From Actinomycetota bacterium (GTDB taxonomy: Bacteria; Actinomycetota; Humimicrobiia; Humimicrobiales; Humimicrobiaceae), in assembly GCA_028698215.1 (NCBI GenBank), contig JAQVDY010000012.1, positions 5,486 through 42,412 of the forward strand: DNA of 36,927 nucleotides, written 5' to 3'. This document shows, piece after piece, positions 26,901 to 35,466 of the stretch (its first letter is position 1; each line of letters begins with the position of its first letter). Both the position numbers and the translations under genes were made by a program. Under the pieces are notes generated by a model. That model was not told the DNA's origin and made no database searches. It saw only the letters and a list, made by a program, of their open reading frames with translations.

Positions 26901-27452
26901 GCCAATATTAAATCCATTATTACCAAAAACAGTAAACAAATGTTGTTTGTTACCTTGGAGGATTTAAGCGAAAGTGTGGAAGTGATAGTTTTTCCAGCGG
27001 TGCTGGATCAGTTTAAAGAAGTTCTTCAGGAAGATAAAATAGTTAAAATAGCAGGAAGGCTGGATAAAAAGGAGGATCAGTTTAAAATCATAGCTTCCCG
27101 GATAAGCTTACTGGAAAAAGCTGTTCCCAATCCCGGCGTCCCTTCCAAAAAGCAAAAAGGTAAAAACACTGTTAATGACCGGGAGGAAAAAGTACTGCTG
27201 ACCATTGAAGAGGAGTCTTTGTGCCATGACCTGGTAGACAGCCTTTACCAGCTGTTTAAGGAGAATAAGGGGCAGACCAGGGTAGAGCTAAGGATAAAAG
27301 GCAATAATGGGAACGGGGTTAAGGAATTTGATTTGCCCCTGGACTTCTGTATTGATTTTAACCAGGGTTTTGTAGAGAAACTGGAAAGCCAGTTTAAGCA
27401 ATGCATTCACTGGCAGAAAATACCAATAGAGGAAAGGAGCAATTTTGCATGA
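23919..27452 (+). CDS. dnaE: DNA polymerase III alpha subunit (replicative polymerase)
   Basis: 1177 residues, full length. The N-terminal PHP domain (VHLHVHSEYSLLDGA, TDHGVMYGIIDFYKQA, GCEVY, TNDVHYL) appears to keep its metal-binding His and Asp residues, as in DnaE1 types with a possible PHP exonuclease. The polymerase core has PGRGSAAGS, catalytic PDIDIDF (D404 and D406) and SRQDSIHAAGVV. The finger and HhH region includes NHFAEYGFNKSHSTAYA. An OB fold near 990-1070 (VGGVMANIKSI, MLFVTLEDLSESVEVIVFP) binds single-stranded DNA. It is preceded by the assembly ATPase and overlaps the oxidoreductase gene by 8 nt, so these unrelated functions share a transcript. Confidence 0.96.
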   Translation: MDSRKNFVHLHVHSEYSLLDGAVRIKDLVEKAKQLNMPAVALTDHGVMYGIIDFYKQAVSRGIKPILGCEVYQAPGSRLNKQASGSNLKDSAPYHLTLLAKNITGYKNLMKLVSFSFLEGFYYKPRIDEELLRQYSDGILALSGCISGKIPKMFQAGREDLAKKALDTYLDIFGSDNFYLEIQDSGVPEQAEVNRLLVEFSSKYGVPLAATNDVHYLEQDHYKAHDVLLCIQTGSTINQTDRLKFSSNEFYFKTYEQMSNKLGHFPQAIENTLDIAEKCNVELEFGLSLIPPFQVPVSFSPDSYLKKICYEGAKQRYGQLTTEIGQRLEKELSVIEKMGFSEYFLIVWDFVQFAKKNNIRVGPGRGSAAGSIVSYVLNITDIEPLKYGLLFERFLNEERKSMPDIDIDFCYEKRGEVIKYVTQKYGTNRVAQLITFGTMAARQAIRDAGRVLEVTYADVDKIAKMIPMELNVTIQNSLDQVPDLMELYQQDSKVKEVIDTAISLEGISRQDSIHAAGVVISAQDLYNYTPIQREGNEDIVTQYKMEDVQEIGLLKMDFLGLKTLSLIDKALFFISKTKNIEIDTGTLNLDDEKTFKMLSDGECLGVFQLESSGMRELVINLKPTRFEDLIALLALYRPGPLQSGMVSDFVEAKNGRKKINYPHASLKPILESTYGIILYQEQVMAIASELAGFTMSEADILRSAISKKKRKLLARQKTKFMQGAKKKGIGESTAQKVFELINHFAEYGFNKSHSTAYAMISYQTAYLKANYPVEFMAALLSIRMGSQEKVAQYVNETRRLGIEVLPPDINESYSDFTVVVDSIRFGLSAIKNVGSNVIDEIEKERKKGGKFVDFIDFCQRIISAALNKKTLESLIKSGTFDSLGHSRKFLLDHFEKIVEETLKVRRDREAGQFSLFDTQEGSQDPVVLGGILEKASSYGEFAQKEMLNFEKEMLGLYISGHPLMEYQRTLESLVPLNQLSQLKDKSNVEVGGVMANIKSIITKNSKQMLFVTLEDLSESVEVIVFPAVLDQFKEVLQEDKIVKIAGRLDKKEDQFKIIASRISLLEKAVPNPGVPSKKQKGKNTVNDREEKVLLTIEEESLCHDLVDSLYQLFKENKGQTRVELRIKGNNGNGVKEFDLPLDFCIDFNQGFVEKLESQFKQCIHWQKIPIEERSNFA

Positions 27453-28545
27453 CCTCAAATTTGCAGTTATAGGGGCAGGACATGGAGGTAAGGCTATTGC
27501 TGCCCATTTAGCTATTAAGGGTTTTGATGTCAGCCTTTATAACCGTACCCTGATGCGAATAAAACCCATTATTAAACTTAAGGGCATAGAGCTGGAAGGG
27601 GAAGTTAGCGGTTTTGGCAAGCTTAAATTATGCTCCAATAATATAGGCAAGGTTATTAAGGGGGCGGATGTTATTATGGTGGTGGTTCCCGCCAATGCCC
27701 ATGGCCCTATCGCAGAAAGATGCGCCCCTTACCTGGAAGATGGCCAGATGGTTGTTCTTAATCCCGGAAGGACCTGTGGAGCCTTGGAATTCCTAAATGC
27801 CTTACGGGCTCATGGCAACCAAAAGCAGGTCACGGTAGCGGAAGCCCAGACCTTTATTTATGCCAGCAGGGGCATGGGGCCGGCCACAGCCAGAATATTC
27901 AGGATTAAACAGGCTATTCCAGTGGCAGCCATACCAGCCAGCTCTACCGGCAAGGTATTAAAAAAATTAAATCAGGCCTTTAAGGAATTTATCCCTGGAA
28001 GCAATGTGGTAGAAACCTCTTTTAACAATATGGGAGCGGTTTTCCATCCGGCTATTACTATCTTAAATGCTTCCCGCATTGAATCCACCCTGGGAAATTT
28101 CCAATTCTATATAGAAGGAGTGACCCAGTCGGTAGCTTCAATTTTGGAGGCGGTGGATGAGGAAAGGGTAAAGGTAGCCCATAAACTTAATTGCACTAAT
28201 GTATACTCTGCCATTGATTGGCTGTCCATGGCCTATAATGTGGTAGAGGACAATCTGTTTGATGCCATACACAGCAATCCTGGATATGTAGGGATAATGG
28301 CTCCCCGGACTACCAATGTCCGTTATATTACAGAAGATATCCCCATGAGCCTGGTCCCAATTTCTGAGTTTGGCAAAATTTTAGGGGTAAAAACACCAGT
28401 TATTGATTCCCTGATTAATATAGCAGATTCTATATTTGATAGGGATTTTAGAAAAATTGGAAGAAACCTTGCCTCCCTGGGGCTGGAGGGTTTAAACATA
28501 GCACAGATTAAGGAAATACTAATAAAGGGAAAGATACAGGAGTAG
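27445..28545 (+). CDS. Opine (octopine/nopaline) dehydrogenase-family NAD(P) oxidoreductase
   Basis: 366 residues. An N-terminal Rossmann domain begins AVIGAGHGGKAIAAHLA (GAGHGG 10-15); the C-terminal half is the alpha-helical octopine-dehydrogenase domain with the conserved NNMGAVFHPA, whose His is the probable catalytic residue. Known members reductively condense an amino acid with a 2-oxo acid, or the reverse. The start is TTG at 27445, 5 nt after AAGGAG, overlapping the dnaE end by 8 nt; the ATG at 27449 is out of frame. The B12-domain gene follows after 3 nt, so the two are almost certainly translated from one message and may share a pathway. The true substrate is unknown. Confidence 0.85.
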   Translation: MHDLKFAVIGAGHGGKAIAAHLAIKGFDVSLYNRTLMRIKPIIKLKGIELEGEVSGFGKLKLCSNNIGKVIKGADVIMVVVPANAHGPIAERCAPYLEDGQMVVLNPGRTCGALEFLNALRAHGNQKQVTVAEAQTFIYASRGMGPATARIFRIKQAIPVAAIPASSTGKVLKKLNQAFKEFIPGSNVVETSFNNMGAVFHPAITILNASRIESTLGNFQFYIEGVTQSVASILEAVDEERVKVAHKLNCTNVYSAIDWLSMAYNVVEDNLFDAIHSNPGYVGIMAPRTTNVRYITEDIPMSLVPISEFGKILGVKTPVIDSLINIADSIFDRDFRKIGRNLASLGLEGLNIAQIKEILIKGKIQE

Positions 28546-28548
28546 TAT

Positions 28549-30171
28549 ATGAAGAGAATATTAGGGGCCAGCATAGGCAGCTGCGTACATGTAGCGGGAG
28601 TGATAAATTTTTTGAACCTGGCCCAGCAGCATGGATACCAGACTAAATTTTTAGGCTCTGCTTGTGGTTATGGGCAGATAGTGGAAGCCATTGAAGCCTA
28701 TCAGCCGGATATAGTAGCCATAAGTTACCGGCTTTCTCCTGATAATGCCCGTTCTTTATTCAAGCAGTTTAAGAAAGAAGTGGCAGACAAATACAAGGGC
28801 AGGGTCTCTTTTATCCTGGGGGGAACCAAGCCGGTAGCTGAAGCGGCTAAAGGGCTGGATCTGTTTGAGGCCATGTTTACCGGGGAGGAAACCAAAGACC
28901 AGGTAGTTTCCTATTTAAAACAGGGGAAAATAATCCAGGAAAACATACCACCTCCCCAAAATTTAGGGGACAGGGTAAAGTTCAAGTATCCCTATCCGGT
29001 TATCAGGCATCATTTTGGACAGCCAACCCTGGAAAGCACTATAGAAGGCATTGGCCGCCTGGCCCAGAGTGAATTAATAGACGTGGTTTCCATAGGACCT
29101 GATCAAAACACGCAGGAATATTTTTTTCACCCGGAAAAAATGGACCATAGCCAGGATGGGGCGGGAGGAGTGCCTCTCAGGTCCGAGGATGATTTCAGGA
29201 GTTTATACCAGGCTACCCGCAAAGGCAATTACCCTATAATGAGGTGCTACAGCGGTACCAATGATATATTGAGGATGGCCCGGGTCCTGGCGGATACTAT
29301 AAATAATGCCTGGTGTGCAGTTCCTTTATGCTGGTACAATGAGCTGGATAATAGGAGCCACCGCAAGCTGAAAGAGGCTATTGCAGAAAATCAACAGGTA
29401 ATGGCCTGGCATGGGCAAAGAAATATACCGGTAGAGGTTAATGAATCCCATCACTGGAGTTTAAGGTACTCTCCGGATTCAATAGCGGTGGCTGCTGCCT
29501 ATCTTGCTGCCTACAATGCTAAAAGGATGGGGGTAAAGGTATATGTGTCCCAATACATGTTTAATACTCCTGCCGAAACCTCATTTACTATGGATCTAGC
29601 CAAAATGATGGCCAAGGTGGAATTGATTGAGGGCCTGCATGATGATAGTTTTACCAGTTTAAGGCAAACCCGGACCGGGCTATATAGTTATCCCACCAAT
29701 TATCATCAGGGCAAGGCCCAGCTGGCTACTTCTACTATGCTGCAGATGCAGCTGGAACCGCATATAGTCCATGTGGTAGCTTATTGCGAAGCTGATCATG
29801 CCGCTACCCCGGAGGATATCATTGAATCTGCCCATATAGCCCATAAAGCCATTTCCAATTGCCTGGCCGGGTGTCCCAATATGAAAGATGATGAAAGGGT
29901 ACAGGCCAGAAAAAGGCAACTTATGGCTGAGGCTAAACTTATAATAGGGGCTATACGGAAGCTGGATTTAAATAATATCCATGAAGATCCCTTAACCAGT
30001 CCCCAAATAATTGCAGAGGCTATTGGCAGGGGCATACTGGATGCTCCCCATTTGCAGGGGTTAGAGGCGGCCAGCGGCCAGGTAAGGACCATGTTTATAG
30101 ACGGTGCCAATATGGCAGTAGGTCCTGATGGGGAAATTTTAACCGAGGAGCAGCGTTTAGCCTCCCTATAA
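28549..30171 (+). CDS. Predicted B12-dependent mutase-like protein: B12-binding domain fused to a glutamate mutase E-like domain
   Basis: 540 residues. Residues 1-125 look like a B12-binding Rossmann domain: GSCVHVAG (10-17) takes the place of the DxHxxG motif with H14 and G17 kept but Asp replaced by C12; LGGTKP (90-95) matches the GG motif. Residues about 200-535 recall the GlmE/MutE barrel: R232 with GTND (236-239) against RHGTPD of GlmE, AVPLCWYNE (257-265), IPVEVNESHHWSLRYSPDS (293-311), then GILDAP (495-500) against GVMDIP. The comparison is from memory. Glutamate mutase proper uses separate S and E subunits, so this would be a fused, divergent relative, perhaps rearranging another amino acid. 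It pairs with the opine-dehydrogenase gene upstream. Confidence 0.65.
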   Translation: MKRILGASIGSCVHVAGVINFLNLAQQHGYQTKFLGSACGYGQIVEAIEAYQPDIVAISYRLSPDNARSLFKQFKKEVADKYKGRVSFILGGTKPVAEAAKGLDLFEAMFTGEETKDQVVSYLKQGKIIQENIPPPQNLGDRVKFKYPYPVIRHHFGQPTLESTIEGIGRLAQSELIDVVSIGPDQNTQEYFFHPEKMDHSQDGAGGVPLRSEDDFRSLYQATRKGNYPIMRCYSGTNDILRMARVLADTINNAWCAVPLCWYNELDNRSHRKLKEAIAENQQVMAWHGQRNIPVEVNESHHWSLRYSPDSIAVAAAYLAAYNAKRMGVKVYVSQYMFNTPAETSFTMDLAKMMAKVELIEGLHDDSFTSLRQTRTGLYSYPTNYHQGKAQLATSTMLQMQLEPHIVHVVAYCEADHAATPEDIIESAHIAHKAISNCLAGCPNMKDDERVQARKRQLMAEAKLIIGAIRKLDLNNIHEDPLTSPQIIAEAIGRGILDAPHLQGLEAASGQVRTMFIDGANMAVGPDGEILTEEQRLASL

Positions 30172-30235
30172 TTTTACTTTTAAGGTAAAATATAATATTA
30201 TTCAAAACTTATATTAAATATTTACAGGGTAGACT

Positions 30236-31519
30236 ATGTTTGAATCTGACCAGGAAAATTTAATAGTCAAGCTGCCTTACGGTTTCAGGGATGTTTTTCC
30301 TACAGAATGCCGGGAGCGCAAGGTTATAGTAGATATTATAGGCCAGCAATTCAGGCAATGGGGCTATGGAGAGGTAAAAACCCCTGCTGTGGAATATACC
30401 AAGAATATATCTACCGGGGCGGGCGACAGCTGGTCACATAAGCTAATAAATTTTTTTGATATTGACGGCAGCCTGGTTTCGCTAAGGGCTGACATGACCA
30501 TACCCATAGCCAGGTTAGTAGGAATGAGGATAAAAAGACCTCAATTGCCGGTAAGATTTTGCTATTTTGCCAATTCGTTCAGGCAATCAGCCCTTCAGGA
30601 GGGAGTAAAAAGGGTATACAGCCAGGCTGGCCTGGAGCTCATAGGTACCGATAGTTTTACTGCTGATGTAGAGATCCTTACTATCTTAAACAAGGTGCTA
30701 AGGGTCCTGGGCTTCAAGCAGTACAAGATAGGATTGGGACAGCTTCAGATAATTGAAGGATTGTGTGAGTGGCTGGGGCTGGGGCCTAAGGACAGCCGCT
30801 TTTTAAAAGAGAGCCTGGTTAAAAAGAATTTTGTACTAATCAGTGAGTTTTTAGAAGGGGTTGATAAAAGTAAAACCGATTTGTTTATGTCCCTGATAAA
30901 ACCCCAGCAGGACTTAAATTTTTTAAAAAAGGTCCTGGCCCGCATCAACATTAGCAGAGCGGATAAAGGGTTGGCCTACCTGGAAAGGGTATACCGGGTT
31001 TTAGAAGAACTGGGCTTTGGCCCTAATTTACTTATAGATTTAAGCATCCTGAGGGAATTTGACTATTACTCTGGCCTTTTGTTTGAAGTTTATTCCGCCC
31101 TTACCACTGACCTTATAGGTAATGGGGGACGCTATGACGGTTTGATAAGAAAATTTGGCATGGGGGTAGCGGCAACCGGGTTTGCCCTGGATTTGGATAT
31201 GCTGCATAAATCCATGGACAGCAGCATCCTGGCTCCCTTTATGAAAGACTTCAAGCTGCTGCTGGGAGGCAGTAGGTCTGATTATGCCGCTTTTGTGAAG
31301 CTATCAGAAAAGGTGAGGGAAAAAGGTATAAACGTGGAATTATATGAAGGTAAAATAGAAGATATAGGGCCGCAGGCCCAGCTAAGGGAAGCAGGCCTGG
31401 CGGCTGTAATGTCTGGGGACCTGTCCCGGGTAACAGTAATACAGGCCCAGGACGGAAACCGCACTGAAATGACAACCCAAGATTTTTTAAAATATTTAGA
31501 TGGAACCAACAAGACTTAA
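30236..31519 (+). CDS. hisZ: ATP phosphoribosyltransferase regulatory subunit HisZ
   Basis: 427 residues resembling histidyl-tRNA synthetase but lacking catalysis-competent features. Visible are PYGFRDVFPTECR (residues 14-26), SLRADMTIPIARLVG (motif-2 region), RFCYFANSFRQS, and GNGGRYDGLIRKFG near the motif 3 region. It pairs with the short HisG encoded next, which requires HisZ for activity and histidine feedback; this pairing favours HisZ over a true HisS. Its ATG follows a weak site (cagggt). The gap of 64 nt before it holds an AT-rich hairpin but no convincing promoter, so it may be read from upstream. The hisG gene overlaps its end by 20 nt. Confidence 0.9.
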   Translation: MFESDQENLIVKLPYGFRDVFPTECRERKVIVDIIGQQFRQWGYGEVKTPAVEYTKNISTGAGDSWSHKLINFFDIDGSLVSLRADMTIPIARLVGMRIKRPQLPVRFCYFANSFRQSALQEGVKRVYSQAGLELIGTDSFTADVEILTILNKVLRVLGFKQYKIGLGQLQIIEGLCEWLGLGPKDSRFLKESLVKKNFVLISEFLEGVDKSKTDLFMSLIKPQQDLNFLKKVLARINISRADKGLAYLERVYRVLEELGFGPNLLIDLSILREFDYYSGLLFEVYSALTTDLIGNGGRYDGLIRKFGMGVAATGFALDLDMLHKSMDSSILAPFMKDFKLLLGGSRSDYAAFVKLSEKVREKGINVELYEGKIEDIGPQAQLREAGLAAVMSGDLSRVTVIQAQDGNRTEMTTQDFLKYLDGTNKT

Positions 31520-32168
31520 TATAGCCATACCTAAAGGGTATTTAAAGCAGGAGTGCATTGAGCTTATGGGCGCAGCCGGTTATGATATGGACAACCTGTC
31601 CCAGGATAACCGCAAGCTGTTTGTGTATTCCCCCCGCAAGGATATAAAGTATGTTATTGCCAGGCCCATGGATGTGCCGGTTTACGTGCAATACGGGGCT
31701 TGCGATTTGGGCTTTGTGGGCAAGGATGTACTGGCAGAGCGGGAAAGCAAGGTATATGAACTGCTGGATGTGGGTACGGGAACCTGCCGGCTTATTGTGG
31801 CTACCCGCAAGGATTGCGTGCAGACGGTAAAAAGCCATTATGAGCATTTTGGATCCATAAGGATTGCCACTAAATATCCTAATCTTACCAAGAAATATTT
31901 TGACCGTAAGGGAATGCAGGTAGAAATAATTAAACTTCATGGGTCAGTTGAGCTGGGGCCCATATTGGGAATTGCTGAAGAAATAGTAGATATTACTGCT
32001 ACCGGGGAAACTTTAAAGGAAAATGATTTGGTAGAGATGGAGACTATCCTTACTTCAACTACCCGCCTGGTAGCCAATATGGTAAGTTACCGGGTCAAAC
32101 ATGAAGCAATTAATGAGTTTACACAAAGAATAGGTAAGGTAATCAATGGAAAAACAAAGCCGAAGTAG
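31500..32168 (+). CDS. hisG: ATP phosphoribosyltransferase catalytic subunit, short form
   Basis: 222 residues, the short HisG lacking the C-terminal regulatory domain. It joins ATP and PRPP in the first step of histidine synthesis. Motifs: LNIAIPKGYL (6-15), ARPMDVPVYVQYGACDLGFVGKD (near 54-76, quoted in part), IATKYPNLTKKYF and the PRPP loop EEIVDITATGETLKEN. The ATG is inside the hisZ end and lacks its own ribosome site, so coupling to hisZ translation is likely, which would balance the two subunits. hisB begins within its 3' end (23-nt overlap). Confidence 0.94.
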   Translation: MEPTRLNIAIPKGYLKQECIELMGAAGYDMDNLSQDNRKLFVYSPRKDIKYVIARPMDVPVYVQYGACDLGFVGKDVLAERESKVYELLDVGTGTCRLIVATRKDCVQTVKSHYEHFGSIRIATKYPNLTKKYFDRKGMQVEIIKLHGSVELGPILGIAEEIVDITATGETLKENDLVEMETILTSTTRLVANMVSYRVKHEAINEFTQRIGKVINGKTKPK

Positions 32169-32736
32169 CCAGATAAACAGGAAAACCCTGGAGACTAATA
32201 TACTGCTTAAACTGGATCTGGATTCTGCCAGCCAGGCAGATATAGATACCGGGCTGCCATTTTTTGACCACATGTTGGCCAGCTTTAGCAGGCATGGGGC
32301 TTTTGGCCTGCAGGTTAAGGCCAGAGGGGACCTGGAAGTTGATTCCCATCATTTAGTAGAAGATGTGGGAATATGCCTGGGGCTGGCTTTAAAGGAATGC
32401 CTGGCCCTAAAGCAAACTATCCGCCGGTTTGCCCATAGCATGATATGCATGGATGATGCCTTGGTAACAGTAGCAGTGGATTTAGGGGGAAGGTCTTATC
32501 TGAAGTTTAAGGTTGATATGGCAGTTGAAGATATTAAGGGTTTTAATACTGCCGTCACTGAAGACTTTTTTAGGGCCCTGAGTGCCAATGGCTGTTTTAA
32601 CCTCCATATAGACAAAAATTCCGGTATTAATTCCCACCATATAATAGAGGCCATGTTTAAGGCAGTGGGCATAGCTTTGCACCAGGCTACCCGGATAGAA
32701 GGAAATAGCATACCTTCTACTAAAGGGACGCTGTAG
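32146..32736 (+). CDS. hisB: Imidazoleglycerol-phosphate dehydratase
   Basis: 196 residues, the single-domain dehydratase without the histidinol-phosphatase half found in E. coli HisB. It dehydrates imidazole glycerol phosphate to imidazole acetol phosphate using two manganese ions. Metal motifs are FFDHML (39-44), DSHHLVEDVG (66-75) and NSHHIIEAMFKA toward the C-terminus. It overlaps hisG by 23 nt with no gene between them; hisD and hisC, often found here, are missing. Confidence 0.95.
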   Translation: MEKQSRSSQINRKTLETNILLKLDLDSASQADIDTGLPFFDHMLASFSRHGAFGLQVKARGDLEVDSHHLVEDVGICLGLALKECLALKQTIRRFAHSMICMDDALVTVAVDLGGRSYLKFKVDMAVEDIKGFNTAVTEDFFRALSANGCFNLHIDKNSGINSHHIIEAMFKAVGIALHQATRIEGNSIPSTKGTL

Positions 32737-32753
32737 CTGTTACCCCGGGGACT

Positions 32754-33371
32754 ATGATGTATATAGCAGTTATAAATTACAATATGGGTAATATAAGCAG
32801 TGTAGAAAATGCCTTAAAAAGCCAGGGAGCTAAAGTCAGGGTTACCTCTGATGCTGGTGTAATCAGGGGAGCAGCGGGAGTAGTCCTTCCGGGGGTAGGG
32901 GCATTTTCTGATGCTATGGCTAACCTCGGCATCCTGGGTCTTGAAGATACAATCAGGCAAGCAACCCGTAATCAGCCATTCCTGGGTATATGCCTGGGAA
33001 TGCAGCTGTTGTTTGACTATAGCTTCGAGGATGGAAAAACAAAGGGCTTGGGAGTGTTTGCCGGAACCGTGGAAAGGATTCCGGCGGTAGTCAAGGTGCC
33101 TCATATGGGTTGGAATAATATTAATATGGTAAAACCTGATCCCTTATTGGAAAACCTGGATTTAAACCAGTACTTTTATTTTGTACATTCCTATCATGTG
33201 GTGCCTGAAGACAAATCGCTGATAGCCAGCACTACCGGCCATGGGATAGAAATGGTGGCTGGCATATACCGGGAAAAGGTGCATGCATTCCAGTTCCACC
33301 CGGAAAAAAGTTCGGTTTGCGGGCTTAAGGTATTAAAAAACTTTATAAATTTAACCCGGAAGGATAAATGA
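32754..33371 (+). CDS. hisH: Imidazole glycerol phosphate synthase, glutamine amidotransferase subunit
   Basis: 205 residues, class I amidotransferase. It releases ammonia from glutamine and passes it to HisF. The triad is C80 (FLGICLGMQLLF), H182 and E184 (FQFHPEKSS); YNMGNISSV (9-17) and PGVGAF (46-51) are typical. The start may be either of two consecutive ATGs (32754 or 32757). It ends in an ATGA overlap with hisA. Confidence 0.94.
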   Translation: MMYIAVINYNMGNISSVENALKSQGAKVRVTSDAGVIRGAAGVVLPGVGAFSDAMANLGILGLEDTIRQATRNQPFLGICLGMQLLFDYSFEDGKTKGLGVFAGTVERIPAVVKVPHMGWNNINMVKPDPLLENLDLNQYFYFVHSYHVVPEDKSLIASTTGHGIEMVAGIYREKVHAFQFHPEKSSVCGLKVLKNFINLTRKDK

Positions 33372-34090
33372 TGCTGCTTATACCGGCCATAGATCTCATG
33401 GGGGGAGCCTGTGTAAGGCTGCATAAAGGTAAATTTGATACTAAAAAGGTATACCACCAAAATCCGGTGGAGGCAGCCTTAAGGTGGAAACAGGCAGGAG
33501 CAACCTGGATCCATATAATTGACCTGGACGGAGCCAAGACCGGTAAGCTGGAGAACCTTAAAGCGGCGGTAAAGATTAAGGAAAGCACCGGGGTCTCGGT
33601 ACAAATGGGCGGGGGCATAAGGGATTTACAGAGCCTCAGCCAGGTCCTTGATGCAGGAATAGACCGGGCCATACTGGGCACCAGGGCTATAGAGGATTCT
33701 GGTTTTTTGCAGCAAGCCAGCTTGCTGTTTGCAGAAAGGATTTGCCTTAGCCTGGACTATGACCGGAAAGGCAGGATTTTAAAAAAGGGCTGGCAGCAGG
33801 ATTCGGGCCTGGATATCTTTAGGTTTGGGCGCAGTTTGCATGACCTGGGGCTGGAGTATGTCATAGTAACAGATATCAGCAGGGACGGTACCTTAACAGG
33901 GGTTAACAGCCCTATGATCAAGTCCATTATGGAAGCAACTTCCCTGAAGCTGATAGTGGCGGGAGGCATATCCAGCATGGAAGATATAAGGGTATTAAAA
34001 AAGCTGGGAGTGGCGGGAGCCATAACCGGCAAAGCTATTTATGAAGGAACCATAGATCTAAAACAGGCAATTAGGGAGGCTGCAGAATGA
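33368..34090 (+). CDS. hisA: ProFAR isomerase (phosphoribosylformimino-AICAR-P isomerase)
   Basis: 240 residues, a beta/alpha-barrel that opens the sugar of ProFAR by an Amadori rearrangement. The catalytic Asp is in IPAIDLMGG (residues 5-13, D8); the second is in [12 protein letters not shown]. Phosphate-binding turns are QMGGGIRD and VAGGISS. The actinobacterial bifunctional PriA form cannot be excluded by eye but nothing suggests it. It overlaps hisH and hisF by 4 nt on each side. Confidence 0.93.
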   Translation: MMLLIPAIDLMGGACVRLHKGKFDTKKVYHQNPVEAALRWKQAGATWIHIIDLDGAKTGKLENLKAAVKIKESTGVSVQMGGGIRDLQSLSQVLDAGIDRAILGTRAIEDSGFLQQASLLFAERICLSLDYDRKGRILKKGWQQDSGLDIFRFGRSLHDLGLEYVIVTDISRDGTLTGVNSPMIKSIMEATSLKLIVAGGISSMEDIRVLKKLGVAGAITGKAIYEGTIDLKQAIREAAE

Positions 34091-34842
34091 TAACCAAAAG
34101 GATAATACCCTGTCTGGACGTCAAGCAGGGCAGGGTAGTTAAGGGAGTAGGATTTGTAGATTTAAAAGATGCCGGTGACCCGGTAGAACTGGCGGCTTTT
34201 TATGACCGTGAAGGGGCAGATGAGGTGGTTTTTTTGGATATAACGGCCTCTCATGAAAGCCGGAAAACAGTAGTAGACCTGGCCGCCAAGGCAGCTAAAA
34301 AAGTATTTATCCCCTATATTATCGGAGGGGGCATTAATGAGATAGAGGATATCAGGGAATTGCTGAAAAAAGGGGCGGACAAGGTTTCCATTAACACTGC
34401 CGCTGTAAATGACAGCTCTCTGGTCAGCAGGGCGGCCAGGATTTTTGGCAGCCAGTGCATAGTAGTGGCTATAGATGCCAAGGCAAAAGGAGACAGTTGG
34501 GAGGTATACACCCACGGGGGCAGGACCCCTACCGGAATGGATGCAGTGGAATGGGCGCGTAAAGTAGAAAGCCTGGGGGCAGGTGAGATACTGCTGACCA
34601 GTATGGATAAGGACGGAACAAAGGATGGTTACGATATCCCCCTTACTGCCGCAGTTACTTCTGCAGTTAACATTCCGGTAATAGCTTCAGGGGGAGCAGG
34701 CAATCTCGAGCACTTAAGAGATGTTATCCTGCAGGCGGATGCTGATGCGGTACTGGTAGCTTCCATATTCCACTACGGGCAGCATACGGTAAGGGAAGCC
34801 AAACAATATTTAAAATCTCAGGGAATTAATGTAAGGATTTAA
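34087..34842 (+). CDS. hisF: Imidazole glycerol phosphate synthase, cyclase subunit
   Basis: 251 residues, the barrel partner of HisH. It uses ammonia to cyclise PRFAR into imidazole glycerol phosphate and AICAR. Catalytic D11 ([14 protein letters not shown]) and D130 ([10 protein letters not shown]) are both present, as are YIIGGGI and the HTHGG-like [17 protein letters not shown]. It overlaps hisA by ATGA. Confidence 0.96.
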   Translation: MITKRIIPCLDVKQGRVVKGVGFVDLKDAGDPVELAAFYDREGADEVVFLDITASHESRKTVVDLAAKAAKKVFIPYIIGGGINEIEDIRELLKKGADKVSINTAAVNDSSLVSRAARIFGSQCIVVAIDAKAKGDSWEVYTHGGRTPTGMDAVEWARKVESLGAGEILLTSMDKDGTKDGYDIPLTAAVTSAVNIPVIASGGAGNLEHLRDVILQADADAVLVASIFHYGQHTVREAKQYLKSQGINVRI

Positions 34843-34843
34843 C

Positions 34844-35458
34844 ATGGCAAACAAAACAAAACTTATACCGGCAATAGTTCAGGACTATAAAACCAAGCAG
34901 GTGCTTATGCTGGCTTATGTCAGTCAAGAATCTTTAGAAAAAAGCCTCCAGACCGGTACTACCTGGTTCTGGAGCAGGAGCAGGAACCGGTTATGGAACA
35001 AAGGGGAAACTTCTGGAAACTACCAGACCATAAAGGAGATAAGGTATGACTGTGACCAGGATGCTTTATTGTTTTTGGTGGAGCAAAAGGGACAGGCTTG
35101 CCATACCGGTAACTTTAGCTGTTTTTACCGCCGGCTGGAAGATGGCGGTGCCGGCCTTAAGTTCAAGCCGGATACTGAACCGGATATAGTAAAGGAACTG
35201 CATCAGGTAATTTTAGACAGGATTGCTGAAAAACCAGCTGATTCCTATACCTATTCTTTGCACCAGAAGGGCCTGGACCAGATACTCAAAAAAGTGGGGG
35301 AAGAGTGCATTGAGGTAATACTGGCTGCTAAACACCAGCAAAAGACGGATGTAGTATATGAAATAGCTGATTTAGCCTACCACCTGCTGGTGCTTATGGC
35401 TGAAAAAGGTATCCAGGTGGAAGATATTTATCAGCAGCTGGAGCAAAGGAGGAGGTAG
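34844..35458 (+). CDS. hisI: Bifunctional phosphoribosyl-AMP cyclohydrolase / phosphoribosyl-ATP pyrophosphatase
   Basis: 204 residues, a HisI-HisE fusion (HisIE). The N-terminal cyclohydrolase domain (about 1-110) has [29 protein letters not shown] and the metal site YDCDQDALL with [11 protein letters not shown]. The C-terminal helical domain (about 117-204) has [16 protein letters not shown] and [17 protein letters not shown], the MazG-like metal pattern of HisE. It catalyses the second and third steps of histidine synthesis and starts 1 nt after hisF. Confidence 0.95.
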   Translation: MANKTKLIPAIVQDYKTKQVLMLAYVSQESLEKSLQTGTTWFWSRSRNRLWNKGETSGNYQTIKEIRYDCDQDALLFLVEQKGQACHTGNFSCFYRRLEDGGAGLKFKPDTEPDIVKELHQVILDRIAEKPADSYTYSLHQKGLDQILKKVGEECIEVILAAKHQQKTDVVYEIADLAYHLLVLMAEKGIQVEDIYQQLEQRRR

Positions 35459-35466
35459 ATTTAATC

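Noticed and set aside
30171-30191. Hairpin ATTTTAC/GTAAAAT after the B12-domain gene, and the TATAAT at 30191.
   Set aside because: The stem is A-T rich with no T-run, and no -35 box lies at a proper distance from the TATAAT, so neither a terminator nor a promoter can be supported.
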